Shown: positions 46,480 to 56,266 of the stretch, in pieces
Numbering within the stretch: the stretch's first letter is position 1
How the letters are laid out: the number at the start of each line of letters is the position of its first letter
From: Sulfuracidifex metallicus DSM 6482 = JCM 9184
GTDB lineage: Archaea > Thermoproteota > Thermoprotei_A > Sulfolobales > Sulfolobaceae
Reading direction: 5' to 3'
Assembly (NCBI GenBank): GCA_032834875.1
Contig: CP135238.1
Span: 2,022,001-2,086,000, forward strand
DNA: 64,000 bases
The notes under the pieces: model-generated
What the model was told of the DNA's origin: nothing
Databases searched by the model: none
Seen by the model: the letters and a program-made list of their open reading frames with translations, nothing else
Position numbers and translations under genes: made by a program

Positions 46480-47247
46480 TTAAGAGTCTCGTGAAGGCTG
46501 TGTAGTCCATGAAGGTCTATTTTTACTTATGAAAGCTAATATTCCCTCCTTAGCTGTATCGCTTTGAACTTGATTGACTAGATCGTCAAAGGCTTCATAC
46601 ATTGACTCCCTAAGCCTCCAGCTAATGTTCTTTTTCATCCACATTATAGAAGTGGGAGCCATTACGGAGATCTTATCCATTAGCACCTTTGCCGTCTCCA
46701 TTGGATCATCTGATACATAGTTAACTAACCCTATTTTAGCTGCTTCATCAGCGTCGATCTCCTCCCCTAAAATTGCTAGCCTTCTAACGTTCTGAAAACC
46801 TATCAAATGAGGTCCGATACTTACTAATACTGGGGGAAAAACTCCAATCTTACCTCCTGGGGCAGCGAACTTAGTGCCGACTTTTGAAATAACGAAATCC
46901 GACACTAAAAGCATCTCCATCGATGCTCCATAAGCTATGTTTTCAGGAAGCATTATAAAGATCTTCTGAATTGAAATTATCTTCTCATAAATTTGTCTCA
47001 TGTAATTGAAGAATGTCCTTGCAAATTCTAAATCGTCATTAGCCCTCTTTAACTCAGTTATATCTGCTCCAGCACCGAAGTTACCTTCACCCTGAACTAA
47101 AACGTACCTAGAACTTCTATCTTCTTCTAAGTTGCTCAATGTATCTATCATATCAGTCATAAATTTAATATTAAATAAATTATATTTAGTACCGCTATTA
47201 AACTTTATTACAGAATAAGGCCCATAAGATTCGAGCTTAACTACCAT
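46480..47247 (-). CDS. enoyl-CoA hydratase/isomerase family protein
   Basis: 255 residues of the crotonase fold. VLVQGEGNFGAGADITEL (about 49-66) is the CoA and oxyanion-hole loop, and NIAYGASMEMLLVSDFVIS (about 103-121) is the second half. The following region has a Gly-Gly loop (APGGKIGVFPPV). Lack of clear catalytic glutamates prevents assigning hydratase, isomerase or another crotonase activity. Convergent with the ABC permease, 14 nt apart. Confidence 0.82.
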   Translation of the reverse strand: MVVKLESYGPYSVIKFNSGTKYNLFNIKFMTDMIDTLSNLEEDRSSRYVLVQGEGNFGAGADITELKRANDDLEFARTFFNYMRQIYEKIISIQKIFIMLPENIAYGASMEMLLVSDFVISKVGTKFAAPGGKIGVFPPVLVSIGPHLIGFQNVRRLAILGEEIDADEAAKIGLVNYVSDDPMETAKVLMDKISVMAPTSIMWMKKNISWRLRESMYEAFDDLVNQVQSDTAKEGILAFISKNRPSWTTQPSRDS

Positions 47248-47310
47248 TTCGTTTACACGATATTTGATTAATCTAATTAGATTTAAAAATGTATATAGAG
47301 AACATCAACT

Positions 47311-47562
47311 TCAACTTAAAACTCTGTCTCCAGTCTCCTTAGATATTTCCTGAAGTATTTCCATATTATCTGGGAATCTTTTCTGTTCATACCTTGAAAA
47401 GATCATCCTCCCGTTAAGATAAACGTCGAATATCCCTTTTTCTCCTTGAACCAGCAATACTTGAGTATCCTGATAGTAACTTAGAATATCCCTAGCCAAC
47501 CCCAATGCTCTATCTAAATACCCGCAAGGTCTACAATAGACAATCTTTATCGTAGTAACCAT
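47311..47562 (-). CDS. SelT/SelW/SelH-family (Rdx) thioredoxin-like protein
   Basis: 83 residues. TIKIVYCRPCGYLDRALGLA shows the CxxC redox motif in its typical place after the first beta strand, followed by the amphipathic helix; the second part (VQGEKGIFDVYLNGRMIFS) matches the GxFEVxxxGxxxxS pattern of Rdx proteins. Both positions are cysteine, no selenocysteine. Predicted thiol redox role. Confidence 0.85.
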   Translation of the reverse strand: MVTTIKIVYCRPCGYLDRALGLARDILSYYQDTQVLLVQGEKGIFDVYLNGRMIFSRYEQKRFPDNMEILQEISKETGDRVLS

Positions 47563-47700
47563 AAATGCTATTTAGACCATGCGGTAATAAACTTTTAATT
47601 CAATAACATAATAATAACTATTTTTATTTTTAAAAATAAGAACAAACGAGAGAAATCTACTTAAATAAACTTAAAGCTATCCTCACGATTAATAGAGTTA

Positions 47701-48048
47701 ATGAGAATAGCCGTAACTTATGATAAAGATCAAAATCTAAAGCCACTGGATGAGGCAGAATTAATAGGGATAATTGACGACGAAAAGAAGGAGATAGAAC
47801 AATACGAAAATGAGGGCATAGGAAGTAAAGAAGCTACTATGGATCTAATATTAGGATTGGATGCAGATGCAATAATAGTAAAACAAGGATTCTTATGTCC
47901 TGGTTCATATTATATGTCTTACGGTAGAATAAAGTACATACCAGCGAAGTATTCCAACCTAAAGGAAATACAAGAGCATTATGAGGAAATAAAGAAGCTT
48001 ACTAAGGAGGAACTTGACGAGGAAATGTATGCCGAAAACGAGTTCTAG
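47701..48048 (+). CDS. NifX/dinitrogenase-cofactor-fold-like small protein
   Basis: 115 residues. The opening MRIAVTYDKDQNLKPLDEAE and the middle ILGLDADAIIVKQGFLCPGS resemble the RNase-H-like fold of the NifX/NifB-C-terminal (MTH1175-like) family, which carries metal clusters. There is one Cys in the loop. The C-terminus is acidic (EELDEEMYAENEF). Family assignment is tentative. Convergent with a PadR gene, overlapping by 4 nt. Confidence 0.5.
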   Translation: MRIAVTYDKDQNLKPLDEAELIGIIDDEKKEIEQYENEGIGSKEATMDLILGLDADAIIVKQGFLCPGSYYMSYGRIKYIPAKYSNLKEIQEHYEEIKKLTKEELDEEMYAENEF

Positions 48049-48440
48049 GTATAGAAGTATTTCTTAAGCTCCTCTAACAATTCAACTATTTTTCTCTTCT
48101 GTTTTTCATCCATTCTCTCATAATTTTCAATAAGATACCTACTTACGAATTCCATTTGAGATACTACGTCACTTATTCCTCCATTTTCTATTTTTTCAAG
48201 TTCTTGTTTTCCCTTTTCTGTAAGCTCATAATATTTCTTCCATCCATCTACCTTACTTATTCTAACTAAACCGTCTTCTTCCAATTGATCCAAAGCGGGG
48301 TAAATGGAGCCAGGAGAGGGTCTCCACATACCTAAAGTAATCCTTTCTATCTCATCAATTATTTGAGAACCGGTCATAGAACGACCTTTCAGAACGTTGA
48401 GAATAACGTTCTTAAGTCCTTTTCTTTGAAACCAACTCAT
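48045..48440 (-). CDS. PadR-family transcriptional regulator
   Basis: 131 residues. KNVILNVLKGRSMTGSQIID followed by WRPSPGSIYPALDQLEEDGL is the PadR winged helix; the rest is a short dimerisation helix pair. A paralogue of the regulator at 42.3 kb, but only about a third identical by eye. Starts ATG 48440. Another HTH gene lies 64 nt upstream on the same strand. Confidence 0.88.
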   Translation of the reverse strand: MSWFQRKGLKNVILNVLKGRSMTGSQIIDEIERITLGMWRPSPGSIYPALDQLEEDGLVRISKVDGWKKYYELTEKGKQELEKIENGGISDVVSQMEFVSRYLIENYERMDEKQKRKIVELLEELKKYFYT

Positions 48441-48503
48441 TTAAAAAAAGTATCTTTGACCAACAAAAAACGCTTTTTATTTTTCTTTACCGCGAGACTA
48501 ACG

Positions 48504-48893
48504 TTACAGAGGACGGAACTCTTTCTCTACTAAGTCAGCCATCTTATCTGAGCAGTCCTTTATGTCAGCAAGCATTTTGCTCTTAAGTTCGTTATAATCC
48601 CTAGCCTTATATAAATATCTCGGCCTTCCTGCTTTGTTACCAGGCTCCTTAATCCTCATAACTAAGCCCATTTCCAAAAGCTTGTTCAGGCTCCTGTTTA
48701 TTGAAGCCTTAGAGAGCTTTAAGTCACTCTCTAGTTCCTCAGTACCTCTGGCATCTCCTCTCATGAGAGCTAGAAGTACAGTAACGTCAGTCTCGGATAA
48801 ACCATAACAAAAGGACAGAATATCAACGAGACCGGCGTCCTTGCCCGAAGGCAGCTTTATTCTTGTTCCAGACGATAATTGGGTTTCCGACAT
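48504..48893 (-). CDS. helix-turn-helix transcriptional regulator (TrmB/MarR-like)
   Basis: 129 residues. GLSETDVTVLLALMRGDARG followed by LESDLKLSKASINRSLNKLL is a winged-helix DNA-binding core of the TrmB/MarR type, with the wing near MRIKEPGNKAGRPRYLYKA. The last 30 residues form a helix for dimerisation. No ligand domain. The target is unknown. Confidence 0.82.
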   Translation of the reverse strand: MSETQLSSGTRIKLPSGKDAGLVDILSFCYGLSETDVTVLLALMRGDARGTEELESDLKLSKASINRSLNKLLEMGLVMRIKEPGNKAGRPRYLYKARDYNELKSKMLADIKDCSDKMADLVEKEFRPL

Positions 48894-49141
48894 TTATATC
48901 ACAACTTAAGAATGTAATCTTCAACTATAAAAATTTTTTCCGACTAGAACAAGAGAATCTATTGAATCTTTTAAGCTAAAATGAGATGATTATACTTCAT
49001 TATATGAACGATTCCGAACTTAAGTGTACATAATACTAGCTGAGATTAGTTTAATACTCACTTATAGCTTACTCACTATTTTTTACTGTGTTGAGGAAGA
49101 TTTATATAGTAGTCTAGTTATATGATAATTTAGTGATCTAA

Positions 49142-49306
49142 GTGAGTGTAGAAGAAATAGTTAAAGTATCAAGAAACTACCAAGTTACAATACCTGCAAA
49201 GGTAAGGCAGAAGTTCCAAATAAAAGAGGGAGATCTAGTTAAGGTAATATTTGACGATGGAGAGGGAGTCGTTAAGATTCAGATAATGAAAGAACCTTGG
49301 AAGTAA
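49142..49306 (+). CDS. AbrB/SpoVT-type DNA-binding protein, 54 aa
   Basis: GTG 49142 to TAA 49306 encodes MSVEEIVKVSRNYQVTIPAK, then VRQKFQIKEGDLVKVIFDDG and a short tail. The pattern VSRNYQVTIPAKVR-x5-IKEGD-x-V-x-V is the swapped-hairpin AbrB signature, shared by transition-state regulators and MazE/VapB antitoxins. No toxin frame follows; the next gene is tatD at 57 nt. A TATA-like tttatata (49101-49108) is followed by an AGTCTAG half-site (49111-49117). Confidence 0.8.
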   Translation: MSVEEIVKVSRNYQVTIPAKVRQKFQIKEGDLVKVIFDDGEGVVKIQIMKEPWK

Positions 49307-49362
49307 AATTCCATTACACTTTCCAGTAAACTTTTTTCTTCTGCCTTTTTTATTTTTACATC

Positions 49363-50094
49363 TTGTTAATAGATGCTCATTCACATATAGATTCTAAGGA
49401 ATTCGATAAAGATAGAGAAGTTATTCTAAAGAAATGTGACATCTTAGTAGTTGACGCTGGAATAAACTTCGATAATGACCTTACTATCTTAGAACTCTCT
49501 AAGAAATATAGTAACATAATTCCAGCTGGAGGCTTACATCCAGAGAATATAGATTATAAGAACTTTGATCAGGAGTTAAATAAAGTACTTGAGCTTTTAG
49601 ATAAATTTAAAATAATTAGTGAAATTGGATTAGACTATTACTGGATAAAAGAGGACGAGAAAAGGAGAATTCAGAAGACAGTACTTGAGAGATTCTTGAG
49701 CGAGGCTGAAAAAAGAGGAAAACCTTTGATCGTACACATAAGAGGAGGAATAAAGGATTTCCTTGACATCATACCTTCTTATAAGGTAATCTTTGACGTT
49801 CATGCCTACGAGGGAAACATTAAGAACGCTTTACGCATTATAGAATTGGGCGGATATATATCATTCCCACCTGTAATAATAAGGGATAAACAAAGACAAA
49901 TCGTCGCAAAGGAAATACCAATAGACAGAGTACTCACTGAAACAGATTCACCATACTTAGGTCCTACCAGGGATAGAAATGAGCCATGTAACGTATCATA
50001 TAGTATCAAGAAACTTGGAGAAATATGGAATATTGATGATAAGTCTATAGAACGATTAATTGAAAATAACTTTAAGAGATTTTTAGGAATATAA
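49363..50094 (+). CDS. TatD-family metal-dependent hydrolase
   Basis: 243 residues from TTG 49363. Metal ligands are seen in DAHSHID (4-10), EIGLDYYW (about 87-94), PLIVHIRGG (about 125-133), DVHAYEG and TETDSPYLGP (about 193-202). TatD enzymes are metal-dependent nucleases or amidohydrolases in DNA turnover. Preceded by a T-rich leader with no clear ribosome-binding site, consistent with a leaderless transcript. Confidence 0.88.
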   Translation: MLIDAHSHIDSKEFDKDREVILKKCDILVVDAGINFDNDLTILELSKKYSNIIPAGGLHPENIDYKNFDQELNKVLELLDKFKIISEIGLDYYWIKEDEKRRIQKTVLERFLSEAEKRGKPLIVHIRGGIKDFLDIIPSYKVIFDVHAYEGNIKNALRIIELGGYISFPPVIIRDKQRQIVAKEIPIDRVLTETDSPYLGPTRDRNEPCNVSYSIKKLGEIWNIDDKSIERLIENNFKRFLGI

Positions 50095-50157
50095 GAATAT
50101 AACAAAAAGAAAAATAAATACCTTCTATGAAGAAAAAATCGAAATACCTTGATTTAA

Positions 50158-50343
50158 TCATCCCTCTTGCGGAGCGAAGTAGACAAACAAGAAGAATGCG
50201 AGAAATCCTATCAAAGCAAATATAGTGAAGGGTAGTACGTAAGGAGTAGCTGCAGCATGAAATGTGATATCGCCTATTTCCCACAAGAGGAGTAATATCG
50301 CAAATATGTACCCAATACCTAATAGTTTGAAGAAGCTCACCAT
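50158..50343 (-). CDS. doxE: terminal oxidase small subunit, DoxE-like
   Basis: 61 residues with two hydrophobic helices (LLGIGYIFAILLLLW and LPFTIFALIGFLAFFLFVYF). It is third in the operon after subunits I and II, as doxE is in Acidianus ambivalens. The ATG at 50343 is preceded by GGTGATG, the strongest ribosome-binding site form seen here. Assignment rests on position, size and hydrophobicity. Confidence 0.7.
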   Translation of the reverse strand: MVSFFKLLGIGYIFAILLLLWEIGDITFHAAATPYVLPFTIFALIGFLAFFLFVYFAPQEG

Positions 50344-50355
50344 TTTACATCACCT

Positions 50356-51405
50356 TTAAGATTCAACCATAACAGTTCCCCATAAGCTCATTACATATCC
50401 CATTTGTTCTCCCGTTAGCGTACTTGACATACCGTCTAAATCATAGTTATAGAAAACGGGGTATATAACTCCATATAGATAAGCAGGAGCCTTAGCATTA
50501 AACGTGAATGATATGTGAGTATTATAAGTTAAGTTGGTTGTCTCAACTGGAGTTATAGTCCCGTTCCACCATACTGCGTATATTCCAGCTATTAAGCCCT
50601 TATCAGGGTAAGCCTTACCAGTAGTAGTGTAATTGTATAAGTAATTGTGGTCTCCCTTGGGAGTTGGTACGTACATATTAAGGGTTACGGTAGAACCTGC
50701 GTTTACCACAAATGTTGGACCAGGAATTGTTCCATTAAAAACATTGTAATCATTTGATACTACGTTAAGTACAGGGGCCATAGTAGTATTCTCGACATAT
50801 ATTGGAGGATTATATGGGTCTCCCACAAGCGCAGAGGAGAATGCTTGGTGGGTAGTCGTTATGTATCTAGAGATATTTGATGGAGAGGAATATCCTGATG
50901 TAGGTATAACAATCATGTTACCTTCTTGATAGCTAAACCAAGGTCCGTCATATTCGCCGTTTACAAATGTATAGACTCCAGTCACATTTGGCGAAGGAAA
51001 TACTGCGTACCCAGTTAGACCAGGAACAATCTGGACATCAGTCACCTTATCATTATAAAGTGGGAAGAAGAAGTTGGTTGTGGCAGTTTCAGGTCCTGCT
51101 ACCATTGTAAGGTTAAGCCAGTCTCCAGGATGAGCTACCAATATGTTATAATAGAAGTTATTAGTTGTAGACCCATTGATCTGCTCTACGGAGTTTACAT
51201 CCACACCGTGCTCTGAAAGATTAAAGTAGTATTGATAAGCTGTTACAAGTACATTATCAACCTTTGCGTGAGGAGGAATCTGACTAATCTCTTGTGGAAC
51301 TCCACCAACGTTACCGTCAAGAGGAGCAGTTGCCACTCCAACTATTACGAAAAGTGCCAGAACAAACACGACCCAAATTAACTCCCATCTCTCTTTCTTA
51401 TCCAT
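50356..51405 (-). CDS. doxC: quinol oxidase subunit II, DoxC-like
   Basis: 349 residues. One N-terminal helix (LIWVVFVLALFVIVGVATAP) anchors an extracytoplasmic beta-rich domain with many N-x-S/T sites. No cysteines or CuA motif are present, so it should not accept electrons from cytochrome c; this fits a quinol oxidase. The ATG at 51405 has GGTGA six bases upstream. Second in the dox operon. Confidence 0.82.
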   Translation of the reverse strand: MDKKERWELIWVVFVLALFVIVGVATAPLDGNVGGVPQEISQIPPHAKVDNVLVTAYQYYFNLSEHGVDVNSVEQINGSTTNNFYYNILVAHPGDWLNLTMVAGPETATTNFFFPLYNDKVTDVQIVPGLTGYAVFPSPNVTGVYTFVNGEYDGPWFSYQEGNMIVIPTSGYSSPSNISRYITTTHQAFSSALVGDPYNPPIYVENTTMAPVLNVVSNDYNVFNGTIPGPTFVVNAGSTVTLNMYVPTPKGDHNYLYNYTTTGKAYPDKGLIAGIYAVWWNGTITPVETTNLTYNTHISFTFNAKAPAYLYGVIYPVFYNYDLDGMSSTLTGEQMGYVMSLWGTVMVES

Positions 51406-51453
51406 AACCTTTCACCTTTCATGTATGGCAAATAAAACTTTTCTTTAAAAAAA

Positions 51454-53235
51454 CTAAATTGTCTTAGCTGCCTTCAAGGTAAATATCGAAGTAATAACTA
51501 TACCTAGAGTAAGAGTGGCTATCCATATCCATCCAGTAGTAGTGTAAAAGTTCCCCGCTATGGCTAGAGGTATAGTGCTTAAAACTATGAGTATAGCACC
51601 GAGTACTCCTAAAGCCCAGTCCTTCCCCAGTCCTCTCTTGGACTTCGAATGAAATAGCCTTGACATTGATTTAGTTATTTTAATTGAGGATAATGAATCT
51701 AACTTAGGATAATAGCTAAAACTCATTGCAACCTCATTTATAAGTTCTGGAACAGAATTCCATGTTTTCATTGGATGGCCCTTCACTAAGGTAAGGACTA
51801 AATTAAGGAACCATAAAAGAGTAGCAACGTCGGCGATGAAGGCTCCAGCTGTTGCCATAACTTCACCTTCAGTAACTAACCCGGTAATTGGATAAATCTC
51901 TGTTCTTCTCAACAATCCAGAAAATCCAGTTAGCTCAAATCCTATTATTAAAAGCGAAGTTCCAATCATATAACCGATGAAATGTATCCATCCCAATGAC
52001 CTAGAGTACCATGACCGTCCAGTCATCATAGGTAACATGAAGTAGAGCACTGCAAATGCTGCAGGCACAATAGACCATAAGATCATGGCATGGAAGTGGC
52101 CTACAACCCACATGCTATTGTGAATTATGGCGTCAAAAGAAATTGTGGCGTTTGAAATTCCAGTAACACCAGCTGCAATTGCTCCTGCAAATGAGGTCAC
52201 AGTCCAAGCCGTAATCAAATTGAAATTGACTTGAGATCCTTTAGCAGTGGCCCACAAGTTAAAGAACGTCATCATTGAAGGTATTACTACCGCGTACGTT
52301 AGAGCCTCTTGAAGGAATTTTAGATCCAAAGGTAGGTTTACCATATAAAGGTGATGTATTGGAACGTTGTTTGAGAATATCAAATATAAGAGTGCTGAAA
52401 TTCTACCCATCCTATCACTGTAAAGAGGTTTGTTTGCTAACACGGGAATCAGTAAATACAGTGCTCCTACTGCTGGTAGCCATGCCATATATACTATTGC
52501 GTGTCCAAATATCCAGAACGCCACTTGGTTGGCTATCACGTCAAGACCAGTAATATGATAAAACGCTAATACGTCCCATACATCGGCTACTGTAACGCCA
52601 CTATAGCCTATCATATATAGCAAAGTATCCATTAAGAAGAACACTAAAACAACTGGTAGTTTTTCCTTAACCTGCTTCGAAGCCAAGTAGTAATGATATA
52701 CTATCCATATCCCAGCAAGATAAGTAAATCCGTCTAAAAGTATCCAACCTATGTACCAAGTTATGCTAACAACATATTGAGAGAAATCTGGAATTCCCAA
52801 AGGAGCTAGATAATACCAAGAAGTGGCAGGGAAGTAGTTGTCGAAGCCAGGTTGATTAGTAATTATTATAGGACCTTCCATGAACATGGGCGAGATGTTC
52901 ATCATTATGAAGGCTATGTTTAGCAACCATTTTGCCCTAGGCTGTATATTGAGCAACTTTATTGTGAAGTATATGAATAAGGCAAACTCCAGTTGCTCGG
53001 CGAATGGAAAGAGATCCCTTGCACCATGAAGCGTTATAGATGCAAAGTACTCTTGTGGAGACAAAGGAAGCGTTTGAGTTAGACCCCATGTCGCCTCTTG
53101 AATTCTAACCATCAATGCATCTATAATACCTAGAAGCCCCCATATGACGCTCATTACTAACATTCCCATTACTATCCTGGTTGTCCAATCCTTGTCCAAT
53201 TGGAAAAGCGAGATAACTAAATCCTTAAGACCCAT
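51454..53235 (-). CDS. doxB: heme-copper quinol oxidase subunit I, DoxB-like
   Basis: 593 residues, about twelve or more membrane helices. Ligand motifs in order are [16 protein letters not shown] (low-spin heme His), [17 protein letters not shown] (CuB His), [14 protein letters not shown] (two CuB His) and [13 protein letters not shown] (heme His pair). It reduces oxygen to water at the membrane with proton pumping. Length and gene order match DoxB of the Acidianus ambivalens aa3-type quinol oxidase. A TATA-like tagataatatattt lies upstream of the ATG on the minus strand. Confidence 0.9.
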   Translation of the reverse strand: MGLKDLVISLFQLDKDWTTRIVMGMLVMSVIWGLLGIIDALMVRIQEATWGLTQTLPLSPQEYFASITLHGARDLFPFAEQLEFALFIYFTIKLLNIQPRAKWLLNIAFIMMNISPMFMEGPIIITNQPGFDNYFPATSWYYLAPLGIPDFSQYVVSITWYIGWILLDGFTYLAGIWIVYHYYLASKQVKEKLPVVLVFFLMDTLLYMIGYSGVTVADVWDVLAFYHITGLDVIANQVAFWIFGHAIVYMAWLPAVGALYLLIPVLANKPLYSDRMGRISALLYLIFSNNVPIHHLYMVNLPLDLKFLQEALTYAVVIPSMMTFFNLWATAKGSQVNFNLITAWTVTSFAGAIAAGVTGISNATISFDAIIHNSMWVVGHFHAMILWSIVPAAFAVLYFMLPMMTGRSWYSRSLGWIHFIGYMIGTSLLIIGFELTGFSGLLRRTEIYPITGLVTEGEVMATAGAFIADVATLLWFLNLVLTLVKGHPMKTWNSVPELINEVAMSFSYYPKLDSLSSIKITKSMSRLFHSKSKRGLGKDWALGVLGAILIVLSTIPLAIAGNFYTTTGWIWIATLTLGIVITSIFTLKAAKTI

Positions 53236-53440
53236 GATGATCTACATTAGTCTCACGCTACGTAAATATATTATCTAGCTCTAAAATACAAGGTAGTCAA
53301 AATTAACGATGTTTATCTTAAATTTCTAAAAAGTTTGTTAAGGAAGTTAAGAAAATCTTCCGTTATAAAAATATAGATACAAAACTTTCTAACCTATAGA
53401 AGAAAACGTAGAAAACAGGGATAACCATAAAGATTAATAG

Positions 53441-53513
53441 CGCCAGAGGGAGGACTCGAACCTCCGACCGCCCGGTTAACAGCCGGGCGCTCTTCCGACT
53501 GAGCTACTCTGGC
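53441..53513 (-). tRNA. tRNA-Asn (GTT)
   Basis: 73 nt folding into a full cloverleaf: acceptor GCCAGAG/CTCTGGC, D-loop AGCTCAGTCGGAAGAGC, anticodon loop CTGTTAA (anticodon GTT), T-loop GGTTCGAGTCC, discriminator G. No intron and no encoded CCA. A protein-like open frame over it is spurious. Confidence 0.97.
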
Positions 53514-53685
53514 AAGCTTTCTAAGAGACATTAATAAAAGACGATCCATTATAGTTAAAGTTATCGTATACGCTAAACACTGCATGAAAGGATAAAGGTA
53601 GCATCTCTGAAAACTTATAGAATACAAGAAAAATGAAGACTCTACTAAAGGATAATTTCTTAAAATATCCAATTGAGTATTATAG

Positions 53686-53993
53686 TGGTCGGGTAGGGTG
53701 GGAGTCTCGCCACCTCCTAAACCCAAGGGCGTAAAGTGGGCACCAGCAACCCGTGCTCCGAGGTAGTCTTAGACTAGGCAGTTCCATCCTGAACTATGAT
53801 AGTCGCCCGATGGGGCCAGATATTCGTGGACTACCTCTCTGGAGAGAGAGGCAGAACCACGTTAACTGGGGGAAACGGTCAGGTCCGGAAGGAAGCAGCC
53901 GTGCCCGGGTATCGGCGTTCATCGGTCTCCGGCTTGAGCAGGGATGGGTAAAGGCTGCTAGTCTTTGGCTACACGGGGTATGGGGGCCGACCT
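53686..53993 (+). ncRNA. signal recognition particle (7S) RNA
   Basis: About 307 nt. The helix 8 signature GGTCAGGTCCGGAAGGAAGC (from 53878) is diagnostic, and the 5' GGTCGG (53687-53692) pairs with the 3' CCGACC (53987-53992). The 5' domain has the archaeal Alu-like elements. A TATA-like cttaaaatat (53659-53668) sits about 24 nt before the start. It forms the scaffold of SRP19/SRP54 for membrane targeting. Confidence 0.96.
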
Positions 53994-54033
53994 TTACGAA
54001 AAGTTTTTAATTATAACATGTCTAAAGATTAAC

Positions 54034-54117
54034 GCCGAGGTCGCCTAGCCTGGTAGGGCGTCGGCCTGCTAAGCCGATGGGCGAAAGCCCGCACGGGTTC
54101 AAATCCCGTCCTCGGCG
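54034..54117 (+). tRNA. tRNA-Ser (GCT)
   Basis: 84 nt with acceptor GCCGAGG/CCTCGGC, anticodon loop CTGCTAA (GCT) and the long variable arm GGGCGAAAGCCC expected of serine tRNAs. T-loop GGTTCAAATCC, discriminator G, no intron. A TATA-like tttttaatta (54004-54013) lies about 26 nt upstream. Confidence 0.97.
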
Positions 54118-54291
54118 TTCTCATGTTATTTATAGTAAACTTTCAACTTTCAGTATACCTATATTCGCCTTGTTACAAGTCTGAAATAGATAAGGAGAAA
54201 GAGACAGTCTAAATAAAGATTAATCATTTGTTTAAAAGAAAAAAATAATAAAATTAAATATAACTTTCAAAAACATCATTTCCTTTTTCTT

Positions 54292-55266
54292 CTATAAAGT
54301 AATTACCGTAGTTTGAAGAATAAACGCAGCCACTCCGAACAGAATTTCTATAGCCCAAATTATTGAAACTATTTGATATTCCTTAAATCTGCCCAGTTTC
54401 ATTATAACATGAGTTAAAGAGTTAGGATATGAATCCCAATAAAGAGTTCCATCCTCTCTCAGCTTACCAAAAGATATACCTTTGAATTTAGTACGAGCCT
54501 TAAGAACAAATTCTACAACATAAGGTAAATAAAGCACGGCTAACGCAGTGAACATATATCCGCCTATACCTATTGCACCTATTATTGCCCCCATTAAGTA
54601 AGTTCCAATGTTACCAGGAAAAACCTTAGCGGGATATTTATTGAAAAGAAGAAACGCAATGAACGTAAAGTCTGTGACCAACGCTAAAAGACCAGCAAGG
54701 TGGGTGGGACCTGTTCCCTTAAGTCCTATTGCTGCTAGCGTTGATAGCATTACTATTCCCATGCCAGTACCAAGTCCGTTTAGTCCTTCCAACATATTAA
54801 AGGCATTACTGGTTATAGTCAGAGCCCCTGGAACAATTATAATGTAATACAAGATTCCGAAATTCATTAATCCCACAAAAGGAATAGATATAACTGAATG
54901 GCCTAGACTGAACAGAGACAGAGGAACAGCTGCAGCTACTGGCAGAAATGCCCTAAGGGATTGCCTGACGTTAAATACATCGTCTACTATGCCGAGAAAC
55001 CCTATTAAAAGAGCTGAAAGGAGGATTGCAGGTATAATTTCTTGAGATTGAGAATCTGAAATCATCAATGTGAAAGCCCCTGCTACGAATCCTGCAAGAA
55101 TCGCTATTCCTCCAAGTTGTGCAACCTCCCTTTTATCAGGTTTATTTATATCTTTCCCAGTAAAGCCTCTAATTGGAGCTTCCTTTATAACCCATTTGGT
55201 TGAGAAAAAAGTAACTATAAAGGATAGAATACAAGCCAAAAGAACAAGGAGGAAAACAAATATCAA
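54292..55266 (-). CDS. polyprenyl-phosphate GlcNAc-1-phosphate transferase (MraY/WecA/Alg7 family, AglH-like)
   Basis: 324 residues from TTG 55266, which follows GGAGGAAGTGAT as ribosome-binding site 7 nt after the upstream stop; an ATG at 55323 would overlap the GGPP synthase gene by 50 nt. About ten helices. Motifs are FLGIVDDVFNVRQSLRA (Asp-rich metal site), TSNAFNMLEGLNGLGTGMGI (family signature) and VFPGNIGTYLMGA. It transfers GlcNAc-1-P from UDP-GlcNAc to dolichyl phosphate, the first step of N-glycan assembly. Last gene of the isoprenoid operon. Confidence 0.87.
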   Translation of the reverse strand: MIFVFLLVLLACILSFIVTFFSTKWVIKEAPIRGFTGKDINKPDKREVAQLGGIAILAGFVAGAFTLMISDSQSQEIIPAILLSALLIGFLGIVDDVFNVRQSLRAFLPVAAAVPLSLFSLGHSVISIPFVGLMNFGILYYIIIVPGALTITSNAFNMLEGLNGLGTGMGIVMLSTLAAIGLKGTGPTHLAGLLALVTDFTFIAFLLFNKYPAKVFPGNIGTYLMGAIIGAIGIGGYMFTALAVLYLPYVVEFVLKARTKFKGISFGKLREDGTLYWDSYPNSLTHVIMKLGRFKEYQIVSIIWAIEILFGVAAFILQTTVITL

Positions 55267-55273
55267 AGCGTAA

Positions 55274-56266
55274 TCACTTCCTCCTTTTAACTGTAAAGTC
55301 AGAGATGTAAACCAATGCATCAATGGCGTCCTTATTCTTGAAATTAATCTCGGACAAGTTTGACAACGCCATTACCTTATATTTCTCAGCTAGATTATAT
55401 GCATATTCAAAAGAATGGGTCTTTATGATTTCTGCAGCCTTTTTTAAATCTTCGTGGCTCGAGTTACGATTACCTAAAACACTTCTTAGCAGCAAAAGTT
55501 CTTCTGAAGAGGCCTCATTTAAGGTCTTTATAACAAGTAAGGTCCTTTTACCTTCCCTAATATCACTAAAGACTGGCTTTCCCAGTTCACTCTCATCCGA
55601 AGTAATACCTATTATATCATCCACTATTTGAAATGATATTCCCAAATATAAACCAAAATTAAAGAATTTTTCAAATGTAGTGTTATCTCCACCAGATATC
55701 ATCGAGCCTATTCCAGAAGAGCACGCTATTAAGTAAGCTGTTTTCTTCTTAATCATTTCCATATAATCGTCTATGGCTACATCGTCCCTGTTCTCGAACT
55801 CCATGTCCATAGCCTGACCTTCCGATAGAGTAATGACTGAGTTAACGAAAGTTTCCATGACCTTATGATAAATATCACTGTCAAACCCGGTTAGAGAATC
55901 GTTCAGCATTTGAAAGGCTTTAGCGTGAAGCAGATCCCCTGCTAATATTGCCATAGGTTCTCCCCACTTTACGTGAACTGTTGGTAAGCCTCTCCTTAAG
56001 GAATCGTGGTCCATTATATCGTCGTGAACAAGAGTGAAAGTATGAAGAGTTTCAATTGCTGCTCCGGCCAAGATGGATCTTTTCCTGTCCCCTCCTAACG
56101 AGTCCGCCGATGATACTAAGATCAATGGCCTAAGCCTCTTCCCTCCGGCGGAGAAAAGATGTCTAGAAGCTTCATAAAGGGTGGGAGTATTTGCGGATTC
56201 AAGGTATTTTGCTATAGCGTTGTTTACATCATTTATTATATCGCTAAAATACCGTTCCAAGTTCAT
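55274..56266 (-). CDS. geranylgeranyl diphosphate synthase (polyprenyl synthetase)
   Basis: 330 residues. First Asp-rich motif is LVHDDIMDHDSLRRG (about 79-93) and the second is FQIVDDIIG (about 212-220). It condenses IPP with allylic diphosphates to the C20 chain for ether lipids. The ATG overlaps the isomerase stop (TAATG) with GGAGGG just upstream. Chain length is inferred from family context. Confidence 0.92.
   Translation of the reverse strand: MNLERYFSDIINDVNNAIAKYLESANTPTLYEASRHLFSAGGKRLRPLILVSSADSLGGDRKRSILAGAAIETLHTFTLVHDDIMDHDSLRRGLPTVHVKWGEPMAILAGDLLHAKAFQMLNDSLTGFDSDIYHKVMETFVNSVITLSEGQAMDMEFENRDDVAIDDYMEMIKKKTAYLIACSSGIGSMISGGDNTTFEKFFNFGLYLGISFQIVDDIIGITSDESELGKPVFSDIREGKRTLLVIKTLNEASSEELLLLRSVLGNRNSSHEDLKKAAEIIKTHSFEYAYNLAEKYKVMALSNLSEINFKNKDAIDALVYISDFTVKRRK

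Noticed and set aside
49142-49306. A toxin-antitoxin pair based on the AbrB-type gene
   Set aside because: The following gene is TatD, a housekeeping hydrolase, and no PIN or MazF-like frame is adjacent.
53394-53726. A 110-codon open frame across tRNA-Asn on the minus strand
   Set aside because: It runs through the tRNA and into the SRP RNA region; the protein has no sensible composition or start context.
53753-54010. An 85-codon open frame inside the SRP RNA
   Set aside because: The sequence is the SRP RNA itself, with the helix 8 signature; coding is not credible.
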